Source: JANNSW01 sp031431235 (lineage in GTDB: Bacteria; Pseudomonadota; Alphaproteobacteria; Rhizobiales; Hyphomicrobiaceae). From it: a DNA stretch of 13,548 nt. The DNA is taken from the NCBI GenBank assembly GCA_031431235.1, contig JANPDA010000007.1, positions 1-13,548 of the forward strand, written 5' to 3'. A model generated the notes under the pieces. The model ran no database searches and was not told the origin of the DNA. It saw only the letters and a list, made by a program, of their open reading frames with translations. This document shows, piece after piece, positions 1-6,284 of this stretch (the stretch's first letter is position 1; every line of letters starts with the position of its first letter). The position numbers were made by a program, and so were the translations under genes.

Positions 1-149
1 GAGGTCGAGTAGCGGCCACCCTGGCGCAACGCGTCGATGAGCGGCATGAACATGGTCCCACCCACGACATCGAGCGCGACCTCGACCGGACCGCCGGCCT
101 CGCGCCGGATGGCGGCTTCCAGATCCGACGCATCGCGGTCGGCGTTCAT
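1..149 (-). pseudogene. zinc-type MDR dehydrogenase / quinone oxidoreductase fragment, 5' half missing
   Basis: Read on the minus strand, the bases from 149 down to the window edge encode a stretch with DLEAAIRREAGGPVEV, ALDVVGGTMFMPLIDALR and QGGRYS. This is the typical second half of the Rossmann cofactor domain of medium-chain dehydrogenases (zinc-binding alcohol dehydrogenase / quinone oxidoreductase). The upstream part of the protein (GroES-like domain and GxGxxG nucleotide-binding loop) is absent. The reading frame continues upstream only to a TGA near 249-251, with unrelated residues, and hisB occupies the DNA beyond. The ATG at 147-149 lies inside the conserved region and is unlikely to be a real start. 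The C-terminal part continues outside the window. I infer a remnant truncated at its 5' end around 150. A newly started short ORF is possible but would lack a cofactor-binding fold. Confidence 0.55.
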
Positions 150-275
150 ATGGGGAATGTCGGCTGAAGTGTCTTCACCAGCATGCTTGCCTACCCTTCC
201 TGCCCGCTGGCGGCGCGCGGCGTCGCCTGCTATGCACTCCCCCGACCCTCATTCCCCGTGCACCGGACGCTCCCC

Positions 276-875
276 GTGACCAGCCGACGCGCCAGCATCA
301 CCCGCAAGACCAAGGAAACCGACATCGCCGTCACCGTCGATCTCGACGGCACGGGGGCCTATGATGTGGCGACCGGCGTCGGCTTCCTCGATCACATGCT
401 GGAGCAGCTCGCTCGCCATTCGCTGATCGACATCACGCTGAAGGCGAAGGGCGATCTGCACATCGACCAGCACCATACGACCGAGGATTGCGGCATCGCG
501 CTCGGGCAGGCGCTGGCCAAGGCTCTCGGCGACCGCGCCGGTATCGCGCGCTATGCCTCGGCTTTCCTTCCCATGGACGAGGCGATGACCCGGGTCGCGA
601 TCGACGTCTCGGGGCGTCCCTACCTGGTCTGGCAGGTCGCGTTCGCGCGCCCCAAGATCGGGGAGATGGATACCGAGCTTTTCCGCGAGTGGTTCCAGGC
701 ATTTGCCATGAATGCCGGCATCACGCTGCACGTCGAGAGCCTTTACGGCGAGAACTGCCATCACATCGCCGAGACCTGCTACAAGGGGCTCGCGCGCGCG
801 CTGCGCGAGGCGATCACCATTGATCCGCGCCAGGGCAAGCGGGTGCCTTCGACCAAGGGCACGCTCAGCGTGTAA
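276..875 (+). CDS. hisB: imidazoleglycerol-phosphate dehydratase HisB
   Basis: This enzyme dehydrates D-erythro-imidazole-glycerol phosphate to imidazole-acetol phosphate in histidine biosynthesis, in the cytoplasm. The 199-residue product matches the monofunctional IGPD family. It carries both metal-binding His motifs, HHTTED at residues 66-71 and HHIAET at 162-167, plus GVGFLDHML near 34-42 and the C-terminal PSTKGTL. The GTG at 276 is preferred because it gives the family's usual length and its usual distance to the first conserved block (TRKTKETDI). An in-frame GTG at 258 and ATG at 183 would add residues not typical of the family. No strong ribosome binding site is visible, so the exact start is uncertain. 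It begins a close-packed group with the DUF2628 gene and hisH. Gene identity is secure. Confidence 0.95.
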   Translation: MTSRRASITRKTKETDIAVTVDLDGTGAYDVATGVGFLDHMLEQLARHSLIDITLKAKGDLHIDQHHTTEDCGIALGQALAKALGDRAGIARYASAFLPMDEAMTRVAIDVSGRPYLVWQVAFARPKIGEMDTELFREWFQAFAMNAGITLHVESLYGENCHHIAETCYKGLARALREAITIDPRQGKRVPSTKGTLSV

Positions 876-916
876 AGGCGCATTGGCGCGCAAGTCGCGT
901 CGGCAGGAGGCCGTTG

Positions 917-1333
917 ATGAGAGCCTACACCTTGCACGAGCCACCGACCGTCCCGTGGACGAGCGTCGCCTCGCGGGCCGAGACTTTCGAGCTCGTGCGG
1001 GAGGGCTACTCGGTGCTGGCTGCGATATTGGGCCCGCTCTGGCTCGTCTGGAACCGGCTTTGGCTCGAAGCCGCCGGTTTTGTCGGCGTGCTGGCCGCCG
1101 GTTATGGCCTGCTCTGGCTTTTCGGCGCCAACGAGGATGCAGTTGGGGTCTGGCCACTCATGGTCGGCATCGGCCTTGGGTTTCTCGCCAATGATCTGCG
1201 GCGGTCTGCTTTCGCCAGGGCCGGATTTGCCGAGCGGGGCACCGTCTCGGGTGATTCGCTGCGGGCATGCGAATTGCAGGTCATGTCCGACCTTCTCGCC
1301 GCCGCCCCTCGGGCCAGTGTTGCCACGGCGTAG
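917..1333 (+). CDS. DUF2628 small membrane protein
   Basis: The 138-residue protein has the N-terminal MRAYTLHEPP typical of DUF2628 proteins. Two hydrophobic stretches follow, around residues 34-70 (AAILGPLWLVWNRLWLEAAG and onward) and 76-94 (VGVWPLMVGIGLGFLAND), ending in a charged tail, so it is probably an inner-membrane protein. Its function is unknown. The ATG at 917 follows an AGGAGG-like site at 905-910. It lies 41 bp after hisB and 4 bp before hisH. DUF2628 genes are known from this same position in his clusters of alphaproteobacteria, which supports a native operon arrangement. Nothing in the sequence shows a direct role in histidine synthesis. Confidence 0.85.
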   Translation: MRAYTLHEPPTVPWTSVASRAETFELVREGYSVLAAILGPLWLVWNRLWLEAAGFVGVLAAGYGLLWLFGANEDAVGVWPLMVGIGLGFLANDLRRSAFARAGFAERGTVSGDSLRACELQVMSDLLAAAPRASVATA

Positions 1334-1337
1334 CGCC

Positions 1338-1991
1338 ATGCAGACCGTCGCGATCATCGACTATGGCTCGGGCAACCTGCATTCCGCGGCCAAAGCCTGC
1401 GAGCGGGCGGCGCGCGAGGCTGGGATCGACGCCCGCATCGTCGTGACCGCGGACGACAGCGTGGTTGCGGCGGCGGACCGGATCGTGCTGCCGGGGGTCG
1501 GCGCCTTCGCCGACTGTCGCGCCGGGCTCGAGCGGGTCGAAGGGCTGAGGGCGGCGATCGAGCGCTGCGTGCTGGAGGCGGGCCGGCCGTTCCTGGGCAT
1601 CTGCGTCGGCATGCAGCTGCTGGCGAGCCGCGGCCTCGAGCATGTCGAGACGGCGGGCCTCGGCTGGATTGCGGGCGAGGTGCGTCGGATCGCGCCGGCC
1701 GATCCTGCGCTGAAAGTCCCGCACATGGGCTGGAACTCCCTCGACGTGCGGCATCCGCATGCGCTGCTGGCTGGCATCCCGACCGGCGCCGATGGGCTCG
1801 ACGCGTATTTCGTCCATTCCTATCATCTGGTGGCGGCCGATCCGGCAACCATCGTCGCCACCACCGACTATGGCGGACCGGTGACGGCGATGATCGCACG
1901 CGACAACATCGCCGGCACCCAGTTCCATCCCGAGAAGAGCCAGCGGCTCGGCTTGCAACTGATCGCGAGCTTTCTCGGATGGCGACCCTAG
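1338..1991 (+). CDS. hisH: imidazole glycerol phosphate synthase glutaminase subunit HisH
   Basis: This is the class I glutamine amidotransferase subunit that supplies ammonia to HisF for making imidazole-glycerol phosphate and AICAR. The 217-residue product has the nucleophile in GICVGMQ (Cys89), the catalytic His-Glu pair in FHPEKSQ (His197, Glu199), and the family start AIIDYGSGNLHS. It ends normally at LIASFLGWRP, so the protein is intact. It starts 4 bp after the DUF2628 stop, consistent with translational coupling. The partner hisF and the commonly linked hisA are not downstream; a minus-strand response-regulator remnant is there instead. The TAG stop at 1989-1991 lies inside a CTAG that also supplies the stop of that convergent gene. 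Confidence 0.96.
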   Translation: MQTVAIIDYGSGNLHSAAKACERAAREAGIDARIVVTADDSVVAAADRIVLPGVGAFADCRAGLERVEGLRAAIERCVLEAGRPFLGICVGMQLLASRGLEHVETAGLGWIAGEVRRIAPADPALKVPHMGWNSLDVRHPHALLAGIPTGADGLDAYFVHSYHLVAADPATIVATTDYGGPVTAMIARDNIAGTQFHPEKSQRLGLQLIASFLGWRP

Positions 1992-2437
1992 TGGTCCAAA
2001 TCCGACATTTGCATCCGCTGGCAGCCTGCGCCCGGCTCGCCGGGCCGGAAGTCAGGAGGGGTCCAGACCTCGCCACGGATGATCTCGGCGACCGCTTGCC
2101 GGATCTGCTCGACGCGCAGCGACTTCGGGATGTATCCGGATGCGCCGAGGCCGATGCAACGGCCGATGGTCTTGTCGTCCTCCGTCGCCCAGACGATGAC
2201 GACAGGTGAGTCCGGATATTGGGCACGCAAATAGAGGAGGCCCGAAAACCCGCGCACGCCCGGCATGGCCAGATCGAGCAGCACCAGATCGACTTCGTGA
2301 CCCCGCTCGAGCTCGACTGCCAACTCCTCCATGGAGCCGGCTTCGCCAACCTCGATCGTTTGGAAGCCGGCGAGGAGCGCCTGCCGCAAGGCGCCGCGGA
2401 ACAAAGGCTGATCGTCGACGATGATGAACGCCAACAC
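1988..2437 (-). CDS. truncated NarL/LuxR-type response regulator (receiver domain only)
   Basis: The 149-residue product is a receiver domain with acidic pair Asp8-Asp9, phospho-acceptor Asp55 in LLDLAMPG, and Lys105 in GYIPKS. NarL/LuxR-type regulators of this sort normally continue after this domain into a helix-turn-helix. Here the homologous part stops at VWTPPD (residue 129) and is followed by about 20 unrelated residues, so the DNA-binding domain is absent. The conserved Ser/Thr at the end of beta-strand 4 (usually VIVSA) is Trp83, one base change away (TCG to TGG). I chose the GTG at 2437 because it follows a CGGAG-like site and begins the first beta-strand; a TTG at 2434 is possible. 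It diverges from the symporter pair, so it may once have controlled it. It is probably a decaying gene, though a single-domain regulator cannot be excluded. Confidence 0.75.
   Translation of the reverse strand: MLAFIIVDDQPLFRGALRQALLAGFQTIEVGEAGSMEELAVELERGHEVDLVLLDLAMPGVRGFSGLLYLRAQYPDSPVVIVWATEDDKTIGRCIGLGASGYIPKSLRVEQIRQAVAEIIRGEVWTPPDFRPGEPGAGCQRMQMSDLDH
2031..2044. terminator. GC-rich hairpin between hisH and the response-regulator remnant
   Basis: CCCGG, a CTCG loop and CCGGG form a perfect 5-bp stem located 40 bp past the hisH stop. There is no T-run on either strand, so it is at best a weak or Rho-assisted terminator. It also lies within the abnormal C-terminal tail of the response regulator, so it may mark a rearrangement junction. 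Confidence 0.3.
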
Positions 2438-2625
2438 TCTCCGGACGGCGACGAAGCTCAATGCCAACTCGCGGAACGATCGAAGCCGCAGGGTCGATCA
2501 TTCTGAACCGTGGCATTGGTGCCGCGACCCTGGCTGGAGGCGGGAGAGCGGCAATGCCCTGCTTGCCTCGCTGCCGCAGCCGGACCACATTCGCTCCACC
2601 ATGGTGCTCCCGACAGTGGGGACGC

Positions 2626-2759
2626 CCTGGTGTTCCCTCCCTTTCATTCGATTCCCGCGAAGCTGGATCAATGAATGGAAAGACGGAGCACAAACGAGGA
2701 GCTGGCTAGTGGGCTGGCCATTCATTTGGGTTACCGGATGAATGAGTCGGAACACTAGG
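2626..2759 (-). repeat. 134-bp MITE/REP-like palindromic element, copy A
   Basis: This is a non-coding 134-bp sequence matching, in reverse complement, the copy at 8308-8441 with about 15 mismatches (about 89% identity, no gaps, counted by eye). The ends form near-perfect inverted repeats, CTGGTGTTC and GAACACTAG. Two internal hairpins are present: TTCATT at 2643-2648 with AATGAA at 2670-2675, and CATTCAT at 2719-2725 with ATGAATG at 2738-2744. The right end has CTAG, while the left end has CTGG, apparently a mutated copy of the same tetranucleotide. Its last base is the first base of an in-frame GTG, and the ribosome binding site of the symporter small-subunit gene begins 14 bp further on. 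It contains no transposase gene. Confidence 0.85.
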
Positions 2760-2782
2760 TGGACGTCATCGCGGAGGCAGAC

Positions 2783-3043
2783 GTGATCGAGAAGAAGCGG
2801 CGCAAGCCCTACTGGCGCGAAACCAAGATGCTGGCGTTCGGCACGTTGATCTTGCCGGGGATCCTGATGCTGGTGCTGCCGTTCTGGAGCGACGAGCTCG
2901 CGGGGCCGACCATCATCGGCTTTCCCGTCGGCTTCGCCCTTGCCGCCCACGCCGTGATCCTGGTGGCGGTGGCGGCCGTCGCACGCTTCATCCTGCGCCA
3001 GAACGAGATCGACCACTGGCACGGCGCCCACGAGGACCACTGA
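2783..3043 (+). CDS. DUF4212-type small subunit of a sodium/solute symporter
   Basis: The 86-residue membrane protein starts with a basic cytoplasmic stretch (EKKRRKPYWRET). Two transmembrane segments follow, around residues 18-33 and 43-67, with GFPVGFALAAHAV at the start of the second, ending in FILRQNEIDHWHGAHED. This layout, and its position just before a sodium:solute symporter gene, fits the DUF4212 family, the small partner of VC_2705-type symporters. The GTG at 2783 is chosen because GGAGG at 2773-2777 lies 5 bp upstream. A longer in-frame GTG at 2759 would start on the last base of repeat copy A and has no ribosome binding site. It is 26 bp from the large-subunit gene, so the two are surely co-transcribed. 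The substrate is unknown; monocarboxylates such as acetate are plausible from the family. Confidence 0.8.
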   Translation: MIEKKRRKPYWRETKMLAFGTLILPGILMLVLPFWSDELAGPTIIGFPVGFALAAHAVILVAVAAVARFILRQNEIDHWHGAHEDH

Positions 3044-3069
3044 GTCCGAGTTCGATCTGAGGAGCCGCC

Positions 3070-4908
3070 ATGGCACTCGAGCAACGCGTTCAATTGCCCG
3101 CAGCCAATACGGCAATCTATCTCGGCATCTTCGCCAGCGCCTTCGTTGGGCTGGCGTTGCTGCTGCTGGTGCTCGGCGAGCTCGGCGAAGGCGGCAGCTC
3201 GACGCTGCTATCGCTCGCGCTCGCTCCGGTCGCCGTCTATCTGCTGATCGGCTTCATGGCGCGCGCCCATGTCCCGGAGGATTTCTTCGTCGCCGGGCGC
3301 TCGATCCCGGCCATTTATCAGGGCCTTGCGGCGACGGTCGCAACGCTCGGCGGCGTCGGCACCGTCGCCTTGACCGGCGCATTCTTTTTCCTCGGTTTCG
3401 ATGCGCTGCCGTTCTCGATCGGGCTGATGCTGGGTTTGCTGGCCACTTCGATTCTGGTCGCACCCTACGTCCGCAAGGACGGCTCCTACACCCTTGCGAG
3501 CTATCTGGGCCGCCGCTTCGACAGCCGTCCGCTTCGTGCCATGCTCGGCGTGGCGATGACCGTGCCCGCGCTTTTCATCCTGATCGCCGAGCTGAAGATC
3601 GGGATGGCGCTGACGAGTCGCGCGCTCGGTGTCTCCGAGCTGCTGGTGGTTGGCCTCGGCGGCGTCGTGGTTGCGACGGTGGCCGGTCTGGGCGGCGTGC
3701 GCAGTCTCACCTGGGCGGGTGCCGCTCAGGCCCTGATCGCGTTGTTGGCGCTGATCACGCCCGCGGTCATTCTCGCGCTTCTGCTGACCAACTTGCCCTT
3801 GCCGCAGATCACCTATGGCACGTTGGCCGACGATGTGGCCCGGCTGGAAGCGAGCGCCGGCATCACCGCCCGGATCGTGTCGAAGTTGGCGATCAGCCAG
3901 CCGGGCGGCGATCCCGAGCTGCTGCTGAAGCCCTTCATGCAGCCGTTCGGTGCCACCGGCTCCTATGGCTTTGCCGCGCTGATGCTGACGGTCGCGCTCG
4001 GCGTCGTGTCGTTGCCCGCACTGGGCACCCGCGCATCGGCCTGCCGCAGCGTGTTCGAGGTTCGTCGCGCCATGGGCTGGACGGTGGTGCTGACAGCCGG
4101 CGTGCTGCTGACCCTGCCGGCGCTGGCTCTGTTCGCGCGGTACGAGATTCTGTCCGGACTGGCCGGACTGACGGCAGACCAGATCCCGGCCTGGCTCGGC
4201 GAGGCGGCGAGGATCGGACTGGCCAGCTTCGAGACCCAAGGCGGCGTGATTGCGCTCGACCAGTTGCGCTTCCAGCGCGACGGCGTGCTGCTGCTGTTGC
4301 CGATGGCGTCGGGCCTGCCGCCGGTGCTGGTGATGGTCGCGCTGGCCGGCGCGATTGCCGCCGTGCTTGCCGCCGCCACTGCCCAGACCCAGGCGCTCGC
4401 CGCACTGTGGGTCGAGGACATCGTCTTTGCCTGGAGCGAGATCGGCTCCCAGCCCGCGCTGCGGCTTGCCGCCGGACGCGGCGCGGCGGTGGGAGCAGCC
4501 CTGCTCGGTACGTGGCTCGCCGCGTCGGTCAGTGCGGATCCCTTGGCCCTCTTCACCTGGGCGCTCGCGCTCGCGGCCGCCGCGGCCTTCGCCCCGCTCG
4601 TCATGTGCGTGTGGTGGAAGCGGATCAACCAGTGGGGTGCGATGGCGGGCCTGCTGGTCGGGTTCGGGACGGCGCTGTTCCTCCTCCTGCTGACGCTCGC
4701 GGGCGCGTTGCCGGCCGTGTTCGAGCGGAGCGGCGCGTTTGCAACCGTCATCGCCGTGCCGCTCGCCACGGTGACGGCCCTCGTCGTCAGCCTGCTGACG
4801 CCGCGCCCGGACCGGCGCATGCTCGAGCTCGTGCGCGACATCCGCGTACCGAGCGGGGAAACCGTCTACGAGCGCGAGCTCCGCCTCGCCCGCATCGGCA
4901 AGCGCTGA
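3070..4908 (+). CDS. sodium:solute symporter family protein (VC_2705-type large subunit)
   Basis: The 612-residue polytopic membrane protein has about 13 hydrophobic segments and the sodium:solute symporter family signature near its start (EDFFVAGRSIPAIYQGLA, around residues 75-92), then ATVATLGGVGTVALTGAFFF. It probably imports a small solute with Na+, together with the DUF4212 protein encoded just upstream. GAGGAG at 3059-3064 precedes the ATG by 5 bp. The hydrophilic C-terminus ends ETVYERELRLARIGKR. An oddity is the block that usually reads LPH(I/V)xMR plus an aromatic pair in this subfamily. Here it is LPALGTRASA (residues 315-324), keeping the Pro and Arg but losing the His and the aromatic residues. 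Family assignment is firm; the substrate cannot be read from sequence. Confidence 0.87.
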   Translation: MALEQRVQLPAANTAIYLGIFASAFVGLALLLLVLGELGEGGSSTLLSLALAPVAVYLLIGFMARAHVPEDFFVAGRSIPAIYQGLAATVATLGGVGTVALTGAFFFLGFDALPFSIGLMLGLLATSILVAPYVRKDGSYTLASYLGRRFDSRPLRAMLGVAMTVPALFILIAELKIGMALTSRALGVSELLVVGLGGVVVATVAGLGGVRSLTWAGAAQALIALLALITPAVILALLLTNLPLPQITYGTLADDVARLEASAGITARIVSKLAISQPGGDPELLLKPFMQPFGATGSYGFAALMLTVALGVVSLPALGTRASACRSVFEVRRAMGWTVVLTAGVLLTLPALALFARYEILSGLAGLTADQIPAWLGEAARIGLASFETQGGVIALDQLRFQRDGVLLLLPMASGLPPVLVMVALAGAIAAVLAAATAQTQALAALWVEDIVFAWSEIGSQPALRLAAGRGAAVGAALLGTWLAASVSADPLALFTWALALAAAAAFAPLVMCVWWKRINQWGAMAGLLVGFGTALFLLLLTLAGALPAVFERSGAFATVIAVPLATVTALVVSLLTPRPDRRMLELVRDIRVPSGETVYERELRLARIGKR

Positions 4909-4992
4909 CCGGCTCGAGCGGTTGGGGTTGCGGTTGTAGTGTCCGGACGGTAAGGCTTGTCGGTCCTGGTTCAGTCCCACGAGTTGCGTATC

Positions 4993-6114
4993 ATGCGTCA
5001 GCACCGCCTTCCGCCGGCTGTTCCGGCCGCAAACCCCATTATCGTGGGTGATTGCATCACCGAGCTGGCTCGGCTGCCGGAGCGAAGCGTCGACCTGGTG
5101 TTTGCCGATCCCCCCTACAATCTGCAACTCGAGCGGGAGCTGCTCCGGCCCAACAACACCCGTGTCGATGGCGTCGACGACGACTGGGACCGCTTCACCG
5201 ATTTCGCCACCTACGACCGCTTCACCCGCGATTGGCTCGGGCAATGCCGGCGCGTGATGAAACCCGACGCGGCGCTCTGGCTGATCGGCTCCTACCACAA
5301 TATCTTCCGCCTCGGCACGGCGTTGCAGGATCTGGGCTTCTGGATTCTCAACGACGTGGTCTGGCGCAAGGTCAACCCCATGCCCAATTTCCGCGGGCGG
5401 CGCTTCACCAATGCGCACGAGACGATGATCTGGGCGTCACGTGATCGGCGCTCGCGCTATACGTTCAACTACGAGGCGATGAAGGCGCTGAACGATGACC
5501 TGCAGATGCGCTCGGATTGGCTGATCCCGATCTGCTCGGGGCCGGAGCGCCTGAAGGACGAGGGCGGCCGCAAGGCCCACCCGACGCAGAAGCCCGAGGC
5601 GCTGGTCGCTCGCGCGCTGATCGCCTCGACCCGACCCGGCGACGTCGTGCTCGATCCGTTTTTCGGCACCGGCACCACCGGCGCCGTCGCCCGGCGCCTC
5701 GGGCGGCGTTTCATCGGCATCGAGCGTGATCCCGACTACGCGCGGGCGGCCGGGGAAAGGATTGCCCGTGTGGTGCCGCTGCCGCCCTGCGCCCTCGAGA
5801 TCGCCCGCAGCAAGCGGAGCGAGCCACGGGTCGCCTTCGGCACCATCGTGGAAATGGGTCTCGTCGAGCCGGGCGGGCCGCTGTTCGACCCTTCCGCCAG
5901 CATCCGCGCCGAGATCCGGATCGACGGCACGCTGGCCTGCAACGGTGCGGAAGGCTCGATCCACAAGCTCGGGGCGCAAGTGCAGGGCCGCTCGGCCTGC
6001 AATGGCTGGACGTTCTGGCATTTCGAAACGGACGCCGGCCTGAAGCCGATCGACCTCCTGCGCGATCAGGCGCGCCGCCAGCTCGGCCTCTCGCCTTCCC
6101 CCGCCCATGCCTGA
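4993..6114 (+). CDS. ccrM: CcrM-type adenine-N6 DNA methyltransferase (GANTC)
   Basis: This 373-residue beta-class methyltransferase has catalytic motif DPPYN at residues 39-43 first, then HPTQKP at 196-201 and the SAM-binding motif DPFFGTGTTG at 221-230. A C-terminal domain of about 90 residues (FGTIVEMGLVEPG, IRAEIRIDGTLACNG, GSIHKLGAQVQG, WTFWHFE) is the RAMA-type extension characteristic of CcrM. CcrM methylates the adenine of GANTC near the end of replication and couples transcription to the cell cycle in alphaproteobacteria; this is family knowledge. The ATG at 4993 gives a length close to other CcrM proteins; a TTG at 4957 would add 12 poorly conserved residues. It stands alone, 84 bp after the symporter gene. 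I saw no GANTC in those 84 bp, so promoter methylation control is not evident. Confidence 0.93.
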   Translation: MRQHRLPPAVPAANPIIVGDCITELARLPERSVDLVFADPPYNLQLERELLRPNNTRVDGVDDDWDRFTDFATYDRFTRDWLGQCRRVMKPDAALWLIGSYHNIFRLGTALQDLGFWILNDVVWRKVNPMPNFRGRRFTNAHETMIWASRDRRSRYTFNYEAMKALNDDLQMRSDWLIPICSGPERLKDEGGRKAHPTQKPEALVARALIASTRPGDVVLDPFFGTGTTGAVARRLGRRFIGIERDPDYARAAGERIARVVPLPPCALEIARSKRSEPRVAFGTIVEMGLVEPGGPLFDPSASIRAEIRIDGTLACNGAEGSIHKLGAQVQGRSACNGWTFWHFETDAGLKPIDLLRDQARRQLGLSPSPAHA

Positions 6115-6284
6115 GTTGGCGGAATGGCTGCCAACTCACCACCGCTTGAAATCCCCCCCAGCAAACGGCCGCTTGTGTCGCACGCCGGCCCTCGTCATAA
6201 CTGCGCCGAGCACGTTTTGCGCGAGGCCCTGACAGTGACCATCCGTAGCGCTGCCGGGTTCGCCTGCTCCCGAGGAGTGCCTGA

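Noticed and set aside
183..275. Longer N-terminus for HisB from ATG 183
   Set aside because: The extra 31 residues are not conserved in the family; the GTG at 276 gives the usual length.
2604..2613. Perfect palindrome CACCATGGTG upstream of the response regulator
   Set aside because: Short, and lies between an element and a decaying gene; no second copy to support an operator role.
4909..4992. tRNA-like bases (GGTTCAGTCCC) before ccrM
   Set aside because: No acceptor or anticodon stem can be formed around them.
3208..5418. Very long minus-strand open frame antisense to the symporter and ccrM
   Set aside because: Its translation is a low-complexity mix of Arg, Gln, Gly and His, as expected from the reverse strand of GC-rich genes, while the plus strand encodes clear families.
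6115..6284. Open frames on both strands between ccrM and gshA
   Set aside because: They overlap neighbouring genes, lack ribosome binding sites and show no family pattern.
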